A program made the position numbers and the translations under genes. From Streptomyces phaeofaciens (lineage in GTDB: Bacteria; Actinomycetota; Actinomycetes; Streptomycetales; Streptomycetaceae): a stretch of 64,000 nucleotides of DNA. Below, one piece after another: positions 57,703 through 64,000 of the stretch (within the stretch, counting starts at the first letter, position 1; each line of letters begins with the position of its first letter). The notes beneath the pieces are model-generated. The model was not told the origin of the DNA. It made no database searches and saw nothing but the letters and a program-made list of their open reading frames with translations. The stretch is taken from contig NZ_BMSA01000002.1 in assembly GCF_014648915.1 (NCBI RefSeq), forward strand, positions 700,936 to 764,935. The letters are read 5' to 3'.

Positions 57703-59964
57703 TTGTCAAACATCGACTTTCCAGACAGTGAATTGCGGCGCGAGCAGGAATTCATCGACGGCCTGTACGCGCGCGTGGACGCCCTGCGCGGCGACACCGA
57801 GGCCGGCGTCACGAGCGCCCTCGCCCAGGGCAACACGCCCATGCAGGCCCGGCTGGAGCGGGACATCCTCGTCGCCGAGCGCTCGGGGCTGCTGGCCGCG
57901 CTGAACGCGGTGGACGGCTCCCTCTGCTTCGGCCGGATCGACCTGACCTCGCGCGTCAGCCACCACATCGGCCGGATCGGGCTGCGCGTGGACGACGCCG
58001 AGCGCACCCCGCTGCTGATCGACTGGCGGGCCGAGGTCGCCCGGCCCTTCTACCTGGCCACCGGGCACACCCCGATGGGCCTGCGCCGCCGCCGGCACCT
58101 CACCACCGAGGGCCGCACGGTCACCGCGCTGCACGACGAGATCCTCGACCTCGGCGACCGGGAGCGCACCGGCCACGAGGACCCGTCCGGTGACGCCGTG
58201 CTGCTCGCCGCGCTCGACTCCGCGCGCACCGGCCGGATGAACGACATCGTGCAGACCATCCAGGCCGAACAGGACGAGATCATCCGGGCCCCCCACCGAG
58301 GGGTCCTGGTCGTGGAGGGCGGCCCCGGCACCGGCAAGACGGCCGTCGCCCTGCACCGGGCCGCGTTCCTCCTCTACGAGCACCGCGAACTGCTCGCCAA
58401 GCGCGCCGTCCTGATCGTCGGCCCCAACCCCGCCTTCCTCGGCTACATCGGCGAGGTGCTGCCCTCCCTGGGCGAGACGGGCGTGCTGCTCGCGACGGTC
58501 GGCGAGCTGTACCCCGGGGTCCGGGCGACGGCGACCGACACACCCGAGGCGGCCGCCGTGAAGGGGCGCGCCGGCATGGCGGACGTCCTCGCCGCCGTCG
58601 TACGCGACCGGCAGGCGCTGCCCGACCCGGTGATCACGATCGAGCACGACCGCGAGATCCTGATGCTCGACGACGGTCTCGTCGGCGTCGCCCGGGAACG
58701 CACCCGGGCCGCGAAGCTGCCGCACAACGCGGCCCGCGAGTACTTCGAGGGGCACATCCTCAACACGCTCACCGAGCTGTACGCCGAGCGCGTCGGCACC
58801 GACCCGTACGACGGCACGAACCTGCTCGACCCGAGCGACATCACCCAGATCCGCGACGACCTGGCCCAGAACCGCGAGGTCTGGTCCGCCATCGACCGGC
58901 TGTGGCCGAGGATCACCCCGCAGCGCCTGGTCGCGGACTTCCTCGCCGGTCCCGAGGAGTACCTCGGCGACGCCGACGCGGCCGCCGTCCGCCGCCCCGT
59001 GACCCGGGCGTGGACCGTCGCGGACGTACCGCTGCTCGACGAGGCCGCCGAACTCCTCGGCGAGGACGACCGGCTGGCCCGGGCCCGCGCGGAGCGCGAA
59101 CGGGAGACGCAGGTCGCCTACGCGCAGGGCGTGCTCGACGTGTCGTACGCCTCCCGCACCTACGAGTTCGAGGACAAGGAGGACGGCGACGCCGACGCCG
59201 GCGAGGTCCTCTCCGCGCACCACATCATCGACGCCGAACGGTTCGCCGAGCGGCACGAGGAGGACGACCACCGCAGCGCCGCCGAGCGCGCCGCCGCCGA
59301 CCGGACCTGGGCGTTCGGGCACATCATCGTGGACGAGGCGCAGGAGCTGTCGCCGATGGCGTGGCGGCTGCTGATGCGGCGCAGCCCGACCCGCTCCATG
59401 ACCCTGGTCGGCGACCCGGCGCAGACCGCCGAGGCGGCCGGCGTCGGCTCCTGGTCGGGCATCCTCGAGCCGTACGTCGAGGACCGCTGGGAGCACACCC
59501 GGCTCGGCGTCAACTACCGCACCCCGGCGGAGATCATGGAGGTCGCGGCGGCCGTCGTCCGCGCCGAGCAGCCGGACTTCGAGCCCCCCGCCTCGGTCCG
59601 CTCCACCGGCGTACGGCCCTGGGCGCGCGCCACCGACGACCTGCCCGAGGCGGTCGAGCGGGCCGTCCGGGAGCTGACCCCCGCCGAGGGCCGGCTGGCC
59701 GTCATCGCCCCGCGCGCACTGCACCGGCGCCTCGCCGCCCGGCTGGACGGCGTGACGGCGGGCGCCGAACCGGACCTCACCCGCACCGTCGTGCTGCTGG
59801 ACCCGCGCCAGTCCAAGGGCCTGGAGTTCGACTCGGTGCTCGTGGTGGAGCCCGCCGACTACGGCACCAGCGATCTGTACGTCGCCCTCACCCGGGCCAC
59901 CCAGCGCCTCGGCGTGGTCCATGCCAAGGAGCTGCCGAAGGCCCTGGTGACGGCCCTGACGTGA
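57703..59964 (+). CDS. HelR/HelD-like superfamily 1 helicase acting on RNA polymerase
   Basis: About 753 residues. The P-loop GGPGTGKT is at 206-213, Walker B VDEAQE at 543-548, and later motifs include GVNYRTPAEI and LEFDSVLVVEPADYG; VALTRATQRLGV is motif VI. The N-terminal ~200 residues form the coiled-coil secondary-channel arm (ELRREQEFIDGLYARVDALR, MQARLERDILVAERSGLLAALN). HelD proteins free stalled RNA polymerase; HelR also removes rifamycin. The start TTG 57703 has GGGAG at good spacing; GTG 57697 is the alternative. Confidence 0.9.
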   Translation: MSNIDFPDSELRREQEFIDGLYARVDALRGDTEAGVTSALAQGNTPMQARLERDILVAERSGLLAALNAVDGSLCFGRIDLTSRVSHHIGRIGLRVDDAERTPLLIDWRAEVARPFYLATGHTPMGLRRRRHLTTEGRTVTALHDEILDLGDRERTGHEDPSGDAVLLAALDSARTGRMNDIVQTIQAEQDEIIRAPHRGVLVVEGGPGTGKTAVALHRAAFLLYEHRELLAKRAVLIVGPNPAFLGYIGEVLPSLGETGVLLATVGELYPGVRATATDTPEAAAVKGRAGMADVLAAVVRDRQALPDPVITIEHDREILMLDDGLVGVARERTRAAKLPHNAAREYFEGHILNTLTELYAERVGTDPYDGTNLLDPSDITQIRDDLAQNREVWSAIDRLWPRITPQRLVADFLAGPEEYLGDADAAAVRRPVTRAWTVADVPLLDEAAELLGEDDRLARARAERERETQVAYAQGVLDVSYASRTYEFEDKEDGDADAGEVLSAHHIIDAERFAERHEEDDHRSAAERAAADRTWAFGHIIVDEAQELSPMAWRLLMRRSPTRSMTLVGDPAQTAEAAGVGSWSGILEPYVEDRWEHTRLGVNYRTPAEIMEVAAAVVRAEQPDFEPPASVRSTGVRPWARATDDLPEAVERAVRELTPAEGRLAVIAPRALHRRLAARLDGVTAGAEPDLTRTVVLLDPRQSKGLEFDSVLVVEPADYGTSDLYVALTRATQRLGVVHAKELPKALVTALT

Positions 59965-59979
59965 CCCGGATCGCCGGGG

Positions 59980-62349
59980 TCAGGCCGGCCTCAGCCACAC
60001 CGTCGCCAGGGGTGGCAGGGTCAGCCGGACCGATGCCGGGCGGCCGTGCCGGCCCTGGGGCTCCGGCTTCACGGGGTCGAGGTGGCCGACCCCGCTGCCG
60101 CCGTACCGTGCGGCGTCGGTGTTGAGGGCCTCGTGCCAGGCGGGGACGTCGTCGGGGACACCGAGCCGGTAGTCGTGGCGGACCACGGGGGACAGGTTGG
60201 AGACGGACAGGAGCGGGGACCCGTCGGCGGCGTACCTCAGGAACGCGAAGACGTTGTCCTCGGCCGCGTCCCCCACCACCCACTGGAACCCCGCCGGGTC
60301 GGTGTCCCGCTGCCACAGCGCGGGCACCGACCGGTACCCGGCGTTCAGATCGCGCACCAGGTCCCGCACCCCGCGGTGGTCGGGCTCCGCCGAGTACGCC
60401 GGATCCAGCAGCCACCAGTCCGGCCCGTGCGCCTCGGACCACTCCGCGCCCTGCGCGAACTCCTGCCCCATGAACAGCAGCTGCTTGCCGGGGTGGGCCC
60501 ACATGAAGGCCAGATAGGCCCGCAGGTTCGCGCGCTGCTGCCACCAGTCGCCCGGCATCTTCGACACCAGCGACCGCTTCCCGTGCACGACCTCGTCGTG
60601 GGATATCGGCAGGCAGTAGTTCTCGCTGTACGCGTACACCATCGAGAAGGTCATCTCGTGGTGGTGGTACCTGCGGTGCACCGGCTCGTGGCTCAGGTAC
60701 TCGAGCGAGTCGTGCATCCAGCCCATGTTCCACTTCAGCCCGAACCCGAGCCCGCCGAAGCCGCTCGGGCCCCGGTCGTGGGTGGCCCGGGTGACCCCGT
60801 CCCAGGCCGTCGACTCCTCCGCGACGGTCACCACCCCCGGGCAGCGCCGGTAGACGGTGGCGTTCATCTCCTGGAGGAACGCCACCGCGTCCAGGTTCTC
60901 CCGCCCGCCGTGCTCGTTCGGGGTCCACTGCCCCGGCTCGCGCGAGTAGTCGAGGTAGAGCATGGAGGCGACGGCGTCCACCCGCAGCCCGTCGATGTGG
61001 AACTCCTCGCACCAGTACACCGCGTTGGCCACCAGGAAGTTGCGCACCTCGCGCCGCCCGAAGTCGAACTCCAGCGTCCCCCAGTCGGGGTGCGCGGCAC
61101 GCAGCGGGTCCTCGTGCTCGTACAGCGGCCGCCCGTCGAACTCCGCCAGCGCCCAGTCGTCGCGCGGGAAGTGCGCCGGCACCCAGTCCATCAGTACGCC
61201 GACGCCGGCCCGGTGCAGCGCGTCGACCAGGTGCTTGAAGTCGTCGGGGGTGCCGAGCCGGGCCGTCGGCGCGTAGAAACCGGTGACCTGGTAGCCCCAG
61301 GAACCGCCGAACGGATGCTCGGCGACCGGCATCAGCTCGACGTGCGTGAAACCGAGATCCCGCACGTACGCCGGCAGCTGGTCGGCGAGCTGGCGGTACG
61401 TCAGCCCCGGCCGCCAGGAGGGCAGATGGACCTCGTAGACGGAGAAGGGCGCCTCATGGACCGGGGTCCGCGCCCGCCCGGCCAGCCACTCCTCGTCCCC
61501 CCACGTGTACCGCGAGGCGTGCACGATCGACGACGTCGCCGGCGGCACCTCCGTACGCCGGGCCAGCGGGTCGGCGCGCAGGGTGTGCGAGCCGTCCGGG
61601 CGGGTGATGTCGAACTTGTACAGCTCGCCCTCGCCGAGACCCGGCACGAACAGCTCCCACACGCCGGTGGAGCCCAGTGAGCGCATCGGGTACCCGGTGC
61701 CGTCCCAGAAGTTGAACGAGCCCGCAACCCGCACCCCGCGCGCGTTCGGCGCCCACACGGAGAATCCGGTGCCGGGCACCCCCTGGTGGGTCGTCGGGTG
61801 CGCGCCGAGCACCGTCCACAGCTGTTCGTGCCGGCCCTCGCCGATCAGATGCAGATCCAGGTCACCCAGCGTGGGCAGGAAACGGTACGCGTCCTCGGTC
61901 TCCAGGGTGGTGCCCTCGTACGCCACCAGCAGCCGGTAGTCCGGGACGTCCGTCAGCGGCAGCAGACCGGAGAAGAAGCCGTCCCCGTCGTCGTGCAGCG
62001 CGGCCCGCAGCTCGCCCGCCACGACGGTCACCGACCGCGCGAACGGGCGCAGCGCCCGGAAGGCCACCCCGCCCGGCACCGGATGCGCGCCGAGGACCGC
62101 GTGCGGGTCGTGATGCGAGCCGTGCAGCAGCCGCTCACGGTCGGCGGAGTCGAGGGCGGGGGAGAAGGGAGCGGGCGGCGGGCCGGCGGAGGGCTTCCTC
62201 CCGGCCGCCGCCTTCTTCCCGGCCACTGCCTTCTTCGCGGCCGCCGTCTTCTTCCCGGCGGAGGCGGCGGAGGCGGCCTTCTTCCCGGTCGCCGCCTTCT
62301 TCCCGGCGGCTGCCTTCTTGCCGGTGGCCTTCTTCTTCGGCGCGGTCAC
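59980..62349 (-). CDS. glgB: 1,4-alpha-glucan branching enzyme with Lys/Ala-rich N-terminal tail
   Basis: 789 residues; usual GlgB is about 730-740. Residues 1-60 are a Lys/Ala/Gly repeat ([17 protein letters not shown]), like the tails of histone H1 or HupS. Then come the N1 and CBM48 domains and the GH13 barrel with the nucleophile Asp in [12 protein letters not shown], a Glu in [10 protein letters not shown] and the His-Asp pair in [14 protein letters not shown], and a C-terminal all-beta domain. It adds alpha-1,6 branches to glucan made by GlgE. Start is GTG 62349 with GAGG upstream. Confidence 0.96.
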   Translation of the reverse strand: MTAPKKKATGKKAAAGKKAATGKKAASAASAGKKTAAAKKAVAGKKAAAGRKPSAGPPPAPFSPALDSADRERLLHGSHHDPHAVLGAHPVPGGVAFRALRPFARSVTVVAGELRAALHDDGDGFFSGLLPLTDVPDYRLLVAYEGTTLETEDAYRFLPTLGDLDLHLIGEGRHEQLWTVLGAHPTTHQGVPGTGFSVWAPNARGVRVAGSFNFWDGTGYPMRSLGSTGVWELFVPGLGEGELYKFDITRPDGSHTLRADPLARRTEVPPATSSIVHASRYTWGDEEWLAGRARTPVHEAPFSVYEVHLPSWRPGLTYRQLADQLPAYVRDLGFTHVELMPVAEHPFGGSWGYQVTGFYAPTARLGTPDDFKHLVDALHRAGVGVLMDWVPAHFPRDDWALAEFDGRPLYEHEDPLRAAHPDWGTLEFDFGRREVRNFLVANAVYWCEEFHIDGLRVDAVASMLYLDYSREPGQWTPNEHGGRENLDAVAFLQEMNATVYRRCPGVVTVAEESTAWDGVTRATHDRGPSGFGGLGFGLKWNMGWMHDSLEYLSHEPVHRRYHHHEMTFSMVYAYSENYCLPISHDEVVHGKRSLVSKMPGDWWQQRANLRAYLAFMWAHPGKQLLFMGQEFAQGAEWSEAHGPDWWLLDPAYSAEPDHRGVRDLVRDLNAGYRSVPALWQRDTDPAGFQWVVGDAAEDNVFAFLRYAADGSPLLSVSNLSPVVRHDYRLGVPDDVPAWHEALNTDAARYGGSGVGHLDPVKPEPQGRHGRPASVRLTLPPLATVWLRPA

Positions 62350-62362
62350 GTACGGGGCCTCC

Positions 62363-63733
62363 TCAGGGCAGGTCGGCTGCGGCGAGCCGGTGTATCGCGG
62401 ACAGCGGTACGGGGAGCCAGTCGGGGCGGTGCCGGGCCTCGTAGACCACCTCGTAGACCGCCTTGTCGGTCTCCAGGGCCCGGAGCAGGACGGGATCGGT
62501 GCGCGGGTCGGCGCCGGACACCTCGGCGTACCCGGAGCAGTACGCCGCCCGGCACGTGTGCGCCCAGCCGGGCGCCGGGGGATCGGCCGAGCGGGCCGCG
62601 TAGTCGAAGGACCGCAGCATGCCCGCCACGTCCCGCACGGCCGGCTGCGGCATCCTGCGCTCGGCCAGCGGCCGGGCCGGCTCGCCCTCGAAGTCGATCA
62701 GCGACCACTCCCCGGTCGGCGCCCGCAGACACTGCCCGAGATGCAGATCGCCGTGGACACGCTGCGCGGTCCAGGTGTGTCCCTCCGCCGCGAGATCCGC
62801 CAGCGCGGTGAACGCGGTGCGCAGCGCGGGCGCGTACGGCCGAAGCGCCGGCACCGCCTGCGCCGCCGCGTCGAGGCGGACGACCATGCCGTCCACCAGC
62901 GGCTGGATCTGCGCCCGGCCGAGCGTCGCCGTGGGCAGCGCCCGGGCCAGTGTCCGGTGCACCTCCGCGGTGGCCCGCCCGAGCGCCCGCGCCTCGGCGG
63001 CGAAGTCCTCGCCCTTGGCCAGCTCCCGCAGGGCCAGCTCCCAGCCGTCCGCGGCGCCCTGGACGAACGGCTGGAGCACCCCGACCACGTACGCGTCGCC
63101 GTCGACGTCCGCGTGCATCCACGCCGTCGGCGCGGGCACCCGGGGGCAGTGCTCGCGGGCCAGCGCCAGCGGCAGCTCCAGGTCGGGGTTGACGCCGGGG
63201 ACGACCCGGCGCAACAGCTTCAGGATGAACGTATCTCCATAGACGAGGGAGGAGTTCGACTGCTCGGCGGTCATCAGACGCGGGACCAGCCCGGAGCGGA
63301 TCCGCTGCTCCGGATCGCGTTCGCAGCGCAGCGCGCCGATCCGGGCCCCGGTGCGCAGCGCCTCCAGGAGCAGCTCGGCGGGCCGGGTGTCGTACAGGGC
63401 GTCGTACACCGTGCGCCCGGCCAGCGGGCCGGACGTCACATGGCCGATCAGCGCGGGTGCCAGCCGGGGCGGCAGGGCCTCGCGGACGCCGATCAGCAGC
63501 TGGTAGCAGTCGCCCGGGCTCTGCGGCTGGTGGGCGCGCAGCAGCAGGTGGTACAGGCCGATCCGGGCGCCGGCCGGCAGCAGCTCGGTGGCCGCGACCT
63601 GCGAGAACCCGGTGACCGGGCGCCCCTTGCCGGCGAACCAGCGCTGCCGTGGCAGCCACTCCCGCAGCAGCGGGTCCAGTGACGCGAGGAGGCCGGGGCT
63701 TGTCGTGCCGGAACGTGTGACCGTGTCCGCCAT
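62363..63733 (-). CDS. mak: Maltokinase
   Basis: 456 residues, an aminoglycoside-phosphotransferase-like kinase. It phosphorylates maltose to maltose 1-phosphate, the donor for GlgE. The N-terminal cap [21 protein letters not shown] is the family hallmark; the kinase core includes [10 protein letters not shown] (catalytic Asp in the Brenner-like HGDLHLGQ) and [16 protein letters not shown] (metal Asp). It lies between treS and glgB on one strand, 13 bp before glgB, the usual GlgE-pathway order. Confidence 0.96.
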   Translation of the reverse strand: MADTVTRSGTTSPGLLASLDPLLREWLPRQRWFAGKGRPVTGFSQVAATELLPAGARIGLYHLLLRAHQPQSPGDCYQLLIGVREALPPRLAPALIGHVTSGPLAGRTVYDALYDTRPAELLLEALRTGARIGALRCERDPEQRIRSGLVPRLMTAEQSNSSLVYGDTFILKLLRRVVPGVNPDLELPLALAREHCPRVPAPTAWMHADVDGDAYVVGVLQPFVQGAADGWELALRELAKGEDFAAEARALGRATAEVHRTLARALPTATLGRAQIQPLVDGMVVRLDAAAQAVPALRPYAPALRTAFTALADLAAEGHTWTAQRVHGDLHLGQCLRAPTGEWSLIDFEGEPARPLAERRMPQPAVRDVAGMLRSFDYAARSADPPAPGWAHTCRAAYCSGYAEVSGADPRTDPVLLRALETDKAVYEVVYEARHRPDWLPVPLSAIHRLAAADLP

Positions 63734-63779
63734 TGCGTCACAATCCTTTCCCCGGGGGGTCGGGGTGTTACTGATGCGT

Positions 63780-63816
63780 GCCCCGGGCGGGGCAGGGGAA
63801 ACCGCCCCGCCCCGGG
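63780..63816 (-). terminator. GC-rich hairpin between treS and mak
   Basis: CCCGGGCGGGGC pairs with GCCCCGCCCCGGG (one extra C) around a short loop, in the 85-bp gap between treS and mak. It may be an attenuator or processing site rather than a full terminator, because both genes run in the same direction and normally form an operon. Confidence 0.55.
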
Positions 63817-63818
63817 TT

Positions 63819-64000
63819 CTAGGCGGCGTCCCTGCGGAGCCGGAACCAGTAGAAGCCGTGACCCGCGAGCGTGAGCAGATAGGGCAGCTCGCCGACCGCC
63901 GGGAAACGCACCCCGCCGAACAGCTCGACCGGGAAGCGCCCCTTGAACCGCCTCAGGTCCAGTTCCGTGGGCTGTGCGAAGCGGGAGAAGTTGTGGACGC
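63819..64000 (-). CDS. treS: Trehalose synthase, C-terminal end (partial)
   Basis: Only the last ~60 residues are in the window: VHNFSRFAQPTELDLRRFKG, then FPVELFGGVRFP and PYLLTLAGHGFYWFRL, the closing beta domain of the TreS family. TreS isomerises trehalose and maltose, and feeds the maltokinase encoded downstream. The stop is TAG at 63819-63821. The 5' part lies beyond the window. Confidence 0.93.
   Translation of the reverse strand, partial: VHNFSRFAQPTELDLRRFKGRFPVELFGGVRFPAVGELPYLLTLAGHGFYWFRLRRDAA

Noticed and set aside
1..64000. CRISPR arrays, tRNA or rRNA genes, insertion sequences
   Set aside because: No regularly spaced direct repeats, cloverleaf with CCA-type end, rRNA-like stretch or transposase reading was seen on either strand.

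Overview
The window is high-GC actinobacterial chromosome with strong GC3 bias, many GTG starts, tightly overlapping operons and a set of genes typical of the conserved core of a Streptomyces chromosome. Gene order agrees with what I recall of the Streptomyces coelicolor SCO5380-SCO5442 region: NucS, the FilP and Scy cytoskeletal proteins, methylmalonyl-CoA epimerase, MeaB, AbsC, IcmA, pyruvate kinase, AckA-Pta, phosphofructokinase and GlgB-maltokinase-TreS. That match is from memory, not from a search. I saw no rRNA, tRNA, CRISPR array, transposase or integrase, so this reads as core genome with small accessory patches.

Layout. 0-2.8 kb: a two-component pair, a membrane protein and a PduO-type corrinoid adenosyltransferase. 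3.2-9.4 kb: a STAS protein, a membrane-anchored NTPase with a Ser/Thr-rich outer tail, the NucS mismatch endonuclease and small conserved proteins. 9.4-13.5 kb: two paralogous ABC exporter pairs in tandem. 13.6-18.7 kb: FilP and Scy. 18.9-21.7 kb: methylmalonyl-CoA epimerase, a thiolase and MeaB. 21.7-25 kb: a PepSY protein divergent from a two-component operon, then AbsC. 25-28 kb: three tandem AIM24 proteins, a DUF3817 protein and a thiamine-binding MTH1187 protein. 28-34.6 kb: a TetR-controlled pair, a secreted metzincin-like protease, an ArsR-like regulator with an MFS exporter, and a MarR gene with a second DUF3817 gene. 34.7-38.3 kb: isobutyryl-CoA mutase large subunit, a TetR regulator and a thioredoxin-TPR protein. 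38.3-41.7 kb: a long untranslated region followed by a DUF6230-DUF6114-acidic secreted protein operon. 41.8-47.9 kb: pyk, ackA, pta, pfkA. 47.8-50.2 kb: an HTH protein, a nucleosidase with an amyloid-motif-like tail and a divergent membrane protein. 50.2-54.3 kb: a CitAB-like two-component system next to a DctA-like symporter. 54.3-60 kb: an aldo/keto reductase, an NAD-dependent epimerase-like protein, Lrp, MerR-thioredoxin and a HelR/HelD-like helicase. 60-64 kb: glgB, maltokinase and the end of treS.

How the genes fit together. Several genes belong to adenosylcobalamin-dependent acyl-CoA metabolism: the adenosyltransferase makes AdoCbl, MeaB protects AdoCbl mutases, the epimerase and IcmA act on methylmalonyl- and isobutyryl-CoA, and the thiolase feeds acetoacetyl-CoA. 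Central carbon flux is represented by pfkA, pyk and the pta-ackA overflow route. glgB, mak and treS form the GlgE-type alpha-glucan/trehalose route.

The most interesting candidate is the nucleosidase at 48679-49539. It keeps its MTA/SAH-nucleosidase-like catalytic residues and ends in a short Gly/His/Phe-rich tail that resembles bacterial amyloid signalling motifs, which suggests an NLR-type immune effector. Other items worth a second look are the dyad pairs ahead of icmA and the TetR-controlled pair, the NTPase with an arginine P-loop, the long structured leader of the DUF6230 operon, and the histone-like Lys/Ala tail on GlgB.
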